From Shinisaurus crocodilurus (lineage: Eukaryota; Chordata; Lepidosauria; Squamata; Shinisauridae): a stretch of 64,000 nucleotides of DNA. The position numbers and the translations under genes are program-made. The notes beneath the pieces were generated by a model. It was not told where the DNA came from. It did not search any database and worked only from the letters and a program-made list of their open reading frames with translations. Numbering within the stretch: the stretch's first letter is position 1; every line of letters starts with the position of its first letter. The stretch covers positions 1,178,001-1,242,000 of the forward strand of contig CM037881.1 of NCBI GenBank assembly GCA_021292165.1. Direction: 5' to 3'. Shown here piece by piece: positions 21,687 through 33,000 of the stretch.

Positions 21687-22280
21687 CTATGTTGAACAAA
21701 ATCATGTGGAAAAGCTTTTTCCTAGGCTGTACCATTTCAGGCTGAAGCGAGAGGAGGGAGTCACACGACGAATGCTCCCTTCTGCAATGGCTTTCCCCGC
21801 AAACAGAAAAATAACATGTCAGGGAGAAGGCTCGGCTGAAGCCTCTCCGTGCGGACTTTCTACATGCGGGAATTTGACCCCCACCCCCCCCGCAGCCTGA
21901 AATAGTACTGGAGAAGAAGCTTTACTTTGATTCCTGCTGAATGTATTATAATTTTAAATTACAGTTTTCCTGAGGGTGTAATCAGTACTTCATGGGAGTA
22001 CTGAAAACTGCTTACGAACAGGTAGTGTGGTATGCCTTGCTGGGGGCAGAGACCAAGGCATCGTTCTCACAAACAGCAGATGAAGAGGTCAGCCTTTTTC
22101 TGGATGGTACCACTTCCGACTGCAGGTGGAGGCTTGTATGCTGGGTTGAATGCTTCTCCATTCAAAAAACATTTCTGCTCATAGAAAACAAGCAAGCATG
22201 TGAGGGAATAGACTGACATGTAGCTTTCTGTGTGCAGGGGATTGTGTGTGTGTGTTTAGAAGTATTCCCTCCGGTGAACC
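21687..22280. other. Intergenic sequence, nothing recognised
   Basis: No family recognised; a short (TG)n lies near 22243-22255. Confidence 0.35.
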
Positions 22281-22397
22281 TGGACAGCCATCTGTCAGGG
22301 ATGCTTTGACCTAGATTCCTGCATTGAGCAGGGGGTTGGACTCGATGGCCTTGTAGGCCCCCTTCCAACTCGACTTTTCTATGATTCTATGATTCTA
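22281..22397 (+). mobile_element. CR1 LINE 3' end, copy D
   Basis: Only the last about 115 bp of the CR1 3' UTR, ending in (TATGATTC)n. It lies about 450 bp before the POSTN TATA box. Confidence 0.9.
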
Positions 22398-22842
22398 TGA
22401 ACCCCTCATGAGAGCATCTAGGCACAGGTTTGCCTCCTTTTATGAATACTAGGCCAAGTGCCTTTCCAGGCAAAGAACGGGGTTAGCATCATAAAGTCTA
22501 ATTGAATCCTAAGGGCACTCTATAGAGAATTGTTCTGTTTCTGTTCTGTTTAAACATGAATGTCTTGCAGTAGTTAACAATACACTTACTCTGATGGCTT
22601 TAAATACTCCCTGAAGGGGAGGGTCGTAAAAAAAAACCCCTTAGAAACATGATACATTATATGCATAATATATTCTTATGGACGTGAAGAAAGTGGGGGA
22701 GCTCCCAAGTTGAGTGCCGTTGTGTTCCACATTCTGGCAAGGCTGGTTCAAACTGACTGATGTTCCGGTTGTTTGTGGGAGGGTGGTTGTTCAAAGTCTC
22801 AGGCTGATCCGTTTCCCCCTCCCACCGCACTGTAGTAGCATG
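22398..22842. other. POSTN proximal upstream region
   Basis: Unique DNA between the last CR1 copy and the TATA box. It contains no other recognised repeat, so it is the natural candidate for the proximal promoter. Confidence 0.45.
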
Positions 22843-22850
22843 TATATAAA
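22843..22850 (+). promoter_or_regulatory. POSTN: POSTN TATA box
   Basis: TATATAAA lies 83-90 bases before the start codon. Transcription would be expected about 30 bases downstream, near 22,874, giving a 5' UTR of roughly 60 bases (CCAGTTCTC... to 22,932). Upstream is a GC-richer stretch with CCCTCCCACC. The spacing fits a TATA-driven periostin promoter; the start site itself is inferred. Confidence 0.7.
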
Positions 22851-22932
22851 CTTTGAGCTCTCTGCAGCCTTTTCCCCAGTTCTCTTTTCAGACTAGTCAG
22901 GAGGACAGGAGCAACAGAGGAGAGAGAGAAGG

Positions 22933-23060
22933 ATGGAGCTCCTTTTGGTTGCCACAGTCACCACTTGTTTTCTGTCAGCTTTTCATCCTGCAGAATCTGC
23001 TACTACTGCTCACTATGACAAGATTTTGAGCCACAGCCGGATCAGGGCACGTGATCAAGG
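22933..23060 (+). CDS. POSTN: POSTN exon 1 (start codon, signal peptide)
   Basis: The ATG at 22933 opens [20 protein letters not shown], a typical hydrophobic signal peptide. [17 protein letters not shown] follows, matching the mature periostin N-terminus. The exon ends in phase 2 at GG|gtaagc. The ATG lies about 83 bases after a TATA box, in a context with A at -3 (aaggATGg). Confidence 0.93.
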
Positions 23061-23991
23061 GTAAGCACATTTTATCTCCATAATATTCATCATAACTGGT
23101 GCTTGAAATGGAACTTGCTTCCATAACTACAGCTATTGTGTAGCGAAAGTAGGGTGATGTTCCAGTGATGAGGGCATTGTGCGTCCTCTTGCAAACATAT
23201 TTGCTGTGTTCCTAAAACAACGCTTTTAAGGGGGGGGGAATGTACAAGAAGGTTGAAGTTTAATAATTGGATAAAATAGCAGACTGCTAAAAACCAAATA
23301 ACATCAGGAAATAAATATAAAACATGTTTTCCTTTTCACATCCTTGAGGGTATTTCAAGAGTGCTTAGCTTGTGCCAGGGCTCCTCAAATCTCAGTTTAG
23401 GCATCTGGTTTCAATGTTAATGTTCAACCTTAGGACATATGAAGAGAAACATGTGCCCCCAGGCAGGTTCAGAGTACATTTCCCTTACCAAGGGGTAAGA
23501 AAGAGCGCACATCCATCACAGACCGGGTGAGGGGGCTGCCAGATTAAGGGACAGTGTTTCCACGCAAATGTGAGCCCTGGCACCTTTTTCTTTAGAAATT
23601 AAATAAAAACTCAATTTCAGATTCACAATGAGATGCTCATTCAGTTATCCCGCTGGCGTAGTCCAGACTAAATTAGTTGTCCCCATAAATCTGTTATGTG
23701 CTCAAACATGCTATAATTTCATTTATTTCATTTAATATAAAGATTTCATAAGCATATTTCATATAATATGCTTTTGAAATCTTTTTGTTTGTTTGTTTGT
23801 TTGTTTTGCATTTCAAATGAACAACTTCTAGATCATTTTTTTTAAAAACCCTGAACGCTCATTTATGGACACTGAGTAAGCTATATCCATGTAGTAATAA
23901 CCACGTGGGTTAACAATGCAGATCAAATGCTTGTGAGATATTCTGCCCAGGTAAAAATGGTATGCTTGAATAATCCAATTCAGTATAAATG

Positions 23992-24027
<36 letters not shown>

Positions 24028-27000
24028 TGATGAAATGTTAATGATCAAAGATTTTGTAAAAGTAAATAATGCTTAAAATTAAATGCATTCGCATCTAAAA
24101 TGTTCCACAATACTATTGGTTGATGGTTGCAATAACAGAAAAGCAAAGCACTTCAACGCAGCAGCAGGTTCTCCTGAACTGTAATGAATGGAAGCCACAC
24201 AAGAGTATGGTACATTGCAGTGAGGCTCGCTCAAGAAAATTTCTCACTGGATCGTTGTGCCCATATTGTGGAATGGATTTAACCGTTGAAGAGACTTCTT
24301 CTCAAATCAAGAGAACGGTTTGATATTTTTTAGCCAAAAGGTTGCATTGTTTCTCCTCTTTTTCTCATTTAGTTATGGGGTTATTTACTTCGGTGCTCTT
24401 GTAGTATTCCAAACAGTGGCGATCAAAATAACATATCGAAATACAGAAGATGAGAGTTTCCTGTGGGGAGGCAGAGGGGGGGGGGGAAATGTTTCCTTTT
24501 CTCCCATAACCACACACACGCCATCTGTAAGATACAGCTGTGAGCAAGATAACACCAGACAAGGGTGAAAACTCATTCCACTTGTGCCAAGAAAAAAATG
24601 GTTGCCATTTCTAATAATGAAGATCGTAGAGAGGCATAATTGGAGAGGAGCCTCTGTTTGTGAAAGCAAAACCAGGTCTCAGAAGTTCCCTTCTCTCCCA
24701 GGCTGCTAAGCAGGAGGGCCCCACTCCCCAAGTGAACAGAACAATGCCAAGTGAGCAGAATGACGCCAAGAACTGCCTCAGAGCAGAGCTGCTGGAGGCA
24801 GTTGACATTTTGGCTGAAGGCAAACAATAGTTTGTACAAGAGCTGAAGGTGGAATCACGGAGGCATTGGCTGGGTTCACGCAACACAACAACCCATACTC
24901 AAGGTTGAGTGTGGGTTACTGTTGAATCGTGGTGGATTGTTGTTGAATCGTAGGTTGTTCCGTTGTGTGAACCCAGCCATACTAACAAACCATGGTTTGT
25001 TAACCATGAGCAACCCATGAAGGGAACCCATGGCTTGTTGTTGGGTTGTGAACTGTGGGTTGTTTGTGGGTTCGTTCATACAACTCAGCAACCCACATTT
25101 CAACAACAACCCATGGTTCAACGATAACCCACAGTCAATCTGGAATTTGGGTTGTCATGTGTGAACCCAGCCATTGTTGCCTGTTGCAGATATACACTCG
25201 TTTCTTTCATTTCACTATTGTATGTGGTCAAAAAGAGTTTGCAGGCTTTTGAAGCACTACAAAAGCTTACAAAACGCATAGTGTGATGAACTCGCCTGCT
25301 GCAGGCAGCAATGGATCTTATGCTATTACAAAACAAAACACTATGGCAGTGTTCTTCAACCTTGGGTCCCCAGCTGTTTTTGGCCTACAACTCCCAGCAT
25401 GCCCCAGCCAGCTATGCTGGCTGGGGCATGCTGGGAGTTGAAGGCCAAAAACATCTGGGGACCCATGTTGGAGAACACTGCACTATGGTCTGTCTCCAGC
25501 CTTAGCCATTCAAGTGTGAGTGAGGCAGAAATTGAACTAAACTTAGGGAAAAGTTGGAAGGTGAAAGAAATCCAAGCAGGCTACAATGAATTTCTGCTCT
25601 GGGAAGAAGGACCAAGTCAGTGATCATTTGCGACTAGAGCTAGCAAATGTGGTTACCCTCAAATCCCAAAGGGAGTCTCCTGCTCATTTCTCAGCAGGAG
25701 AAATCTTCCAAGCCTTGTCTGTCCAAGTAGCTTGACTTTTATTTGTATGGAGTTCCATGAACTTTAATAAACGACTAGGTAGGAAATAGACTCCTGGTTC
25801 TGGCATTTGCAAAGCTGTGCTGTTTATGAAGTGTCTGTCAAATTTTAAACATTAGAACTACAACAGACTTTTTATATTTCCCTTTTTCCTCCCCGCTCCC
25901 AGCCCAAATGTCTGTGCCCTCCAGCAAGTTATGGGGACCAAGAAGAAGTACTTCAGCACATGCAGGAACTGGTACCAGGGAGCCATCTGCGGAAAGAAAG
26001 CGTAAGTCTAATCACCTAATCACCTGCTCCCATCAGTGGTTGATGCCTTGGTCTCCTCTCGCCTAGACTACTGTAATGCGCTCTACGTGGGGTTACCCTT
26101 GAAGACGGTTCGGAAGCTGCAGCTGGTACAGAACGCGGCGGCTCGCCTGGTTAAAGGCAGCCGCCGGCGGGACCACATCACGCCAGTGCTGAAGGATTTG
26201 CACTGGCTACCAGTTGCTTGCCGAGCCGAATTCAAGGTGTTGGTTTTGACCTTTAAAACCCTATACGGCTCTGGTCCAGTTTATCTCAAGGAGCGTCTCC
26301 AGCAACACCAAGTGGGCCGCTCAACAAGATCTGCCACGGATGGCCTTCTCCTTGTCCCCTCAGCCAGAGCAGCTAGACTGGTGGGGACGAGGAAGAGGGC
26401 CTTTTCTGTGGCGGCCCCCGTACTGTGGAACTCTCTCCCGAGTGACCTCCGCCATGCCCCCTCTCTGATGAGCTTCCGTCGCTCATTAAAAACCTGGTTG
26501 TTCAGGCGGGAATATGGGGTGGGTTAAGATTTTAAAATTTTTATATTGTTTTAATGTGTTTTATTGCATTTGTGTATTTTATTCTGTGTACATCGCCCAG
26601 GGTGGCCGGTTGCTGGCCAGATGGGCGATAAATAAATATTAATAATAAATAAAAATAAATAAGTCCTGTGCCTTTCGTGACTACTCAGCCTGAGTGGCCA
26701 ACCTGTGCCACGCACAGGTTCCCCAAGTGGCATAGCCAGCAAGAGTTTGTGGCACCATCTGGATGTGTGCCTGGCTCTGGCATAGAGTGAAGGCCTGTGC
26801 TAAATGCCTGCTTGGTGGCTCAATAAGCTAGAGGCAAAACTATACCAAGACACGGAAGGGCTGCCTATGTTGTACCGCCTGCACTAGACTGACATGGCCC
26901 CACAGTTTGAACTTGACTTGTGGCACCCTTGCCAAAATGGTTGGCCACTACTTCTACAGAGTATTGAAGAAGATGGATAGCCTACCTCTCTTTTTGCTAG

Positions 27001-30000
27001 TACATTCATTAGTAATATACAGACACATCTTAGTACATTTAAAGTACGTTTCAACAACTTACTTTTAACCCAGATTACTCAGAATGTGGGGTGTTTTTTT
27101 TAGTGCAAAGCTAGCAAATTCCCAGTGAATTCCTCCTGACCCTCTACCACCATTGCGTAACTCAGAATCTGGTTCTAGAGGTCAATTACAAAACCTCCTG
27201 ACCATGAACAAGATAGTGTGGACACTGTAGTTGCATGGCCTATGAACTGTCTGGTAACTGGATTCAGGTGTGCCTGGGATTTGCTGGGGGCGGGGTCTAC
27301 AGCCTCTGCTGGTACAGTGGAGACAAGGGGTTGTCTGTCTGTGCAGAGGACTGCTATTATGGACTGCATCTTTATAGATCATGGTGCTCTGGGGGGAAGA
27401 CAGTATATACAGGGGGAAGCTGCCTTTGTTTGAACCATGAGCCCTAAGGTTTGTATTGGACATTCAGAATACTCAGAACATTAGTCGTTTTCATAGATTT
27501 CATAGATTTCATAGATCTATAGAGTTGGAAGGAGCTTACAAGGCTATCGAGTCCAACCCCCTGCTCAGTGCAGGAAACTAGAGGAGGGGTCTCCCATCCA
27601 AGTAATAGCCAGGCCTGACCCTGCTTAGCTTTCCACGCTCAGACAAGCTGAGCCAGCATAAATGACTGAGAGTAGGCTTGCATTTCTTAGGGGTCTTCAG
27701 TATACTGTAGTTCCATACCTTACAAAAGCAAGGTAAACAAAGAGCAATACTCAAATATATGTCATTTGTGTAGAGATGACAGAAGCAAACTTTTTTGAGA
27801 ATGGAATGTGGGTATATCATTCTGAATCATTATTTTTTTTAGCACAGAGTATTATTCTCAGTCCTTTAATTTCAGCCATCAAATTAGGCCTCACCTCCTT
27901 GGGGAAAAGACACCTGCTGTCTTGCCCAGTTGAAACACAGGTCTCTCTCCTTGCAGCAGCGGAGCACTGTTTGCACCTGAGGAAACCTGAAGCTAGTCAT
28001 AGGATTCTTATGCGGCTGCCAAATTTGTCACCTGAAAAAAAAAAACAACTCCACATACACAATCCATAAAACCACAAGAGTCTCAGTGATATGTGAGCAG
28101 GGGGTTGGACTCGATGGCCTTATAGGCCCCTTCCAAGCCCCTCTCCCATACATGGGTGGAGTTTGGAGCAAATGATCAAGACCGAGAGAAGAGTATTCTG
28201 CTGTCTTTTCTCCAGTGTGTGCCTTCTTTTGCAGGAGAGCAGGATGAGAGTGTTTATGACCCAAAAGGATTAAGCTTTAATTCCTCTAAACACCTCTCCT
28301 TTTACAGGGGGAGATAGATATGTGAGATGGCTGAGCTGTTAGTAAGCTGCTTTGCTTTAGAACCTTTTTCAACTAGTGTTTCAAAAGGCTCAGATGTGTC
28401 AGGAGAGGGTTATACTTGTGCACATATATGAGCAGCATACTGGTTCAAGCAGAAATATATTAAGGGCCAAGATTTCACCATGGATGCTTGCAAAAGGCTG
28501 TGGATTCCAGCCACCTCTTGGAACCAGTCCTTCACCCAAAACAGCCCCCGCACTTCACATGTATGCAATGCATTGGTTTTCTGCTTGCACTGAACTGTGA
28601 GGGCTTTGCATATTCAAAGCCAAAAGCTGGCTAGACCTGAATCCCTCAAGTCTTCCAGAGGAAGTATACTATGTGTTTAAAGGAACATGATCATCTTAAA
28701 ATACACTCGAAGAACATTTTAGCTGCTGTAGCCATTACACACTGGCAACTTTTATGGCTCGTCATCTGTATTAAATTTGTGTTAACCTGATTTTGTTTCT
28801 TTTACTGGATATGATGAAGAAAGGGAGTGAAAAGCAGAGCGGCTTAAAATTCTGCCTTTCTCCACCCCCAAACCCCCGTAACTGGATTCAACACTGTAAG
28901 AGCTTGACCACAGCCCTTCTTGTCAAAAGGCAAATTTTCTTAGGACATAGAAGTGGAAATAAAATGTCTACTCATTTCTCTAGAGCAGTGTTGCCCAACC
29001 TTGGGTCCCCAGATGTTTTTGGCCTACAACTCCCAGCATGCCCCAGCCAGCATAGCTGGCTGGGGCATGCTGGGAGTTGTAGGCAAAAACATCTGGGGAC
29101 CCAAGGTTGGGCAACACTGCTCTAGACCACCAGTTATTCTATCAGCCTTAGGGAGGTAAGCCAATAACACAGTAGCTATGTCCAAAAGGTTTTCTGTTGC
29201 ATCCACGTGCCCTTTGGAAAGACCCAGCACCCAAGTGGCCTGCCTTTTAGGTGGGCTAGGGGACTGCATTTTTCTCTCGCTATGGCTACTGCATTGCCGG
29301 TTTGGCCAAACTCTTCACATTCCTGATTCAGAAGGGGCCCATCTTATCCTTCTCAATGCGCTTGGACATGCTAGGAATTCTTAGTCCTTCCTCAGCCAGG
29401 CAGGTTGCTCTTCTTTACCTATTCTATATAACAAGCAATGGATTCCAGTGGCCGGCAAAATTCATTTGGTTTGCATTTTAATACGAACTGATCTAATTTG
29501 CACTTTCCAAACTAATACACAAACCAGAATGTATCTATCCTTTGGTTTTTGAGCCCCTCTGAATTTTGCAATGTAGTTCTACCCCCCCCCCCCGATATAT
29601 ATATATATATATATATATTTTAAATGCATACATTAGGAAAATTGCATACAAAAAAGCATATATTTGGGGAAAGTGCTTGCAAAAAATTGCATATCTTAAG
29701 GGAAAATACATATATAATGTGTACACTTTTTTGTTCATGCTGAAAAAAAGAGAATTTTCAAACTGGTGCAGAGATGGCACGAACTTGCACTTGAAAAAAT
29801 GCACATGTTATAGAAAGTGAAACAGATAGATTAATCCATCCCTAAAATCTGATTCCAGGTATGTGTTTCTCTGTGCACAAAGAGCAAACCAGCTTTACTA
29901 TGTCTCCTAATTCTACTAATAGAGACATAAACTAGTTGTTCACGCTCAGTCACATGTATATGCTTATAACACTGACAACTTATCCTCATACAGGGAGAGT

Positions 30001-33000
30001 ACAAACTGTAGCCTGAGAATTCTTCTCCCCTTGAAGTTGAATGCAACCATCACAACCAGAATTGGCATAACCCAAGAGACAAGTGCTAGTTGTGTGTGAT
30101 AGATTATACTGATCAACTCATAAATGTCTTAATTATAGATGGAAAATATATCTTTTATGAGTAAGAACCAGTTATCTGGGCTTCATCACATCCAATCCCG
30201 TTATTTATTTATTTATTTATTCATTCATTCATTCATTCATTCTATATCCCACCTATACATAAATTCCCTAGGCATTTATTCTTGCTACTAGATTAAATGT
30301 ACAATCTGCAACTCAAGGGAGAAGGAGAATGAACACCACAATCCAAGTAATTAATCCTGGTTGCTGGTCCTTTGTATATGAGCAGAAAGAATGAAGCTCA
30401 CAGGTGCTTTGAGCCTATAATAAATAAGGATCTGGAGATGTAAAGATGGCCACTATTTTAGGTAGAAGACTCACCACAAATACTAGGAGCACCACCAGTA
30501 ACTCCATCTTGTCTGAGGCTGCCTTTAAAGATGGTCCAGAAACATGAGTTGGTCCAAAATGTGGCCACCAGCTGGTTGGATCATACCACCCTAATCTTAC
30601 AAGATCTGCATTGCTTACCTATTTGTTCTAGGCTCAGTTTAGAGTAGTGGTTCTATCCTTTAGAGCCCTAAAAGTCTGGGAGCCAGGTTAACTTTGGGAC
30701 CATCTACTCCCACATGATCCTGCCTACCAGTTAAGATCAGCATTCTTGGACCCATCTTTACATGCAAATAGACAGGCAGGGGACCTGGGACAGGCTTTTC
30801 CGTAGTGGCACCATGATTGATCTCATTATCTGTGGAGATCCAGAACCCCTTCTCTTTTAGTCTTTGGGCAATTGCTGAATACCTTTTTATTTCAGCTTGC
30901 TTTTAGTATTTGACTTCAGTCTCCCAATTGTAGTTAACTGCTTTTAATTTGACTATAGACTTTTAAAACTGTCTGCTTTTATTGTTCTTTTATTCTGTTT
31001 TATTGTACATTTATAATTCTTGTAAGCTGTTTTGTGTATATGTTGATAACAAATGGAAATAGCAACAAAAAAGAAGACAATAATTGGGGAAATAAAATGA
31101 TATTTATGTTGCTTTCCTGCAGAACTGTCTTGTATGAATGCTGCCCTGGCTACATGAGGATGGAAGGCGAGCGCGGATGCCCTGCAGGTAGTGTCATCAT
31201 TGACCTACATGTCCAAGTTAACACATGCAGCCTGTTCTCTGCTTTTGTTCCAAAGCAAGGGACTTGCCGGGAGGAGAGGAAATATATTTGGGGGGTTTTA
31301 ATGTTAGGGAACATCACCTTAAGGAACTAGCTACTTCTCATGTTAAAACCAGCTACTTCTCTTCTTTTCCTTTCCTTTTTTTTAAAGGACATGAGCACAC
31401 TCTATTCATGTAAGTGGTGTAATGTATAAGATGAAGAACTGATGGGAAACTGTACAAAAGTACATGTTTAGTACCCCTGAGTAGACCCACCCATAGATCC
31501 ATAGATCATAGAGTTGGAAAGGGCCTACAAGGCCATCGAGTCCAACCCCCTGCTCAGTGCAGGAAACTAGAGGAGGGGTCTCCCATCCAAGTAATAACCA
31601 GGCCTGACCCTGCTTAGCTTTCCACGCTCAGACAAGCTGAGCCAGCGTGAGCCACAGGCCTGTCTGTCAAATGTGAATCAGCTAATAGCACCTCAGTTTC
31701 CATAGCCTCCTTAGAGAAAATGCACAGTCTCCCAACCAAGCTGAAGTGAAGGATTCCTTCCCTTTGGACATCTTTTTAGCTCCATAGTTTGTATACTGCT
31801 GCAAAGTTTATCAAATGCTAAATTGGAGGGCACTTAAAACAAGCAGTACGTAGTTCAACAAATGCCATTCATAATTTTCAACTGGATGAAATGCCAGCAA
31901 TTTTAAAAGATAGGATAAGTAAGCAGACTATACAGTGTGCTGTTTCTTTTTCAGTTGCTCCCATAGATCATGTCTACGGTACTTTGGGCATTGTGGGAGC
32001 CACCAGCACTCAACAATACTCTGATTTGTCAAAACTGAGAGAAGAGATTGAAGGACGCGGCTCCTACACATTCTTTGCACCAAGCAATGAAGCCTGGGAT
32101 CTTTTGGATCGTGTAACTATATTAATATGGATTTTTAAAGTGTTATTTTGCTACATATAAACCAAACCAAGTTACATAAATAGTTAATGGATAAAATTAA
32201 CGCAGCTGCTGAACATGGTACTAGAACTACTCTAGTTAGTTAAATTTAAGAAAAACTAACCAAATCCAATTTACCAATATTTAGTGTTGCAGCATATCAT
32301 AAGGTGGATGGGGCAGAACACTGAAAGTTGGGTCTTTATAGTAACTTTCAGGAGATGTTGCCTAAACTGAAAACTTGAATCAAATCAAAGGCTCAGGCAA
32401 TAAAACTTGCCTTGTTAATAGTTGCTTAACTTTCAGTTGAAATACTGTCTTCAGTTTTGAACACATGTTAGAAGCTTTTAGAGAAAACCAGAGAAAATTC
32501 AGAGAAAGCAGACCGTCTAAGTAAGGCCTGGGTCACACGTTCCCTAGAAAGGGGCCTTGACAGGGGATCATGAATGCTGACATGGCCCTACCACATCTCC
32601 AGCTCAACATGTACACAACTGTACGTGTGATGTGTGTATCATATCTGTTATCCTTGCCCTTAGGAAAGGGGTGGAAGAATTAGTTTAACAACACAGACAT
32701 ATGGCTGTCACACACTAAGCTGGGAGGGATGGTGGGGCCATGTGAGAATTTATTTCTCCTTACCAATGCATGCTGAATGCCCATTTTGGGTTGAGAATGA
32801 AGGACATGTGAGAGGAGCCTGACATAACTAGGTGCCCTTGGCCTGATTTAAGTGATCAGCTCAAACCTCTGGCAAGAGCGATCTGCCCCAAGAGAGAGAG
32901 AGAGATCACAGAGAGTGGCAGAAAGAAAAGAGGTTGGCACACCTAGAGAGAGACAGCAAGAGAGAAACGGGGATGCCTTGCTTACATTTTAGCTATGCAC

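Larger units (their letters stand above)
23061..25902 (+). other. POSTN intron 1
   Basis: Contains (GTTT)n near 23785-23808, (TG)n at 23995-24024, a MITE with GGCTGGGTTCAC ends (24866-25174) and palindromic MITE copy 4. The rest is unrecognised. Confidence 0.85.
26666..31122 (+). other. POSTN intron 2, remainder
   Basis: Holds a 5S-CR1 SINE (27490-27658), a CR1 tail scrap (28097-28137), palindromic MITE copy 5, an (AT)n run (29596-29619), a repeat near 29530-29846, (TTTA)n/(TTCA)n at 30201-30241 and an old L2-like tail (30537-31035). The rest is unrecognised. Confidence 0.8.

Noticed and set aside
24120..24323. 67-codon frame with a CPYCG motif in intron 1
   Set aside because: Only half of a zinc-finger-like pattern is present, there is no splice context, and no family was recognised.
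26036..26527. 163-codon open frame in POSTN intron 2
   Set aside because: It is the RT C-terminus of a truncated L2-like LINE, not a host gene.
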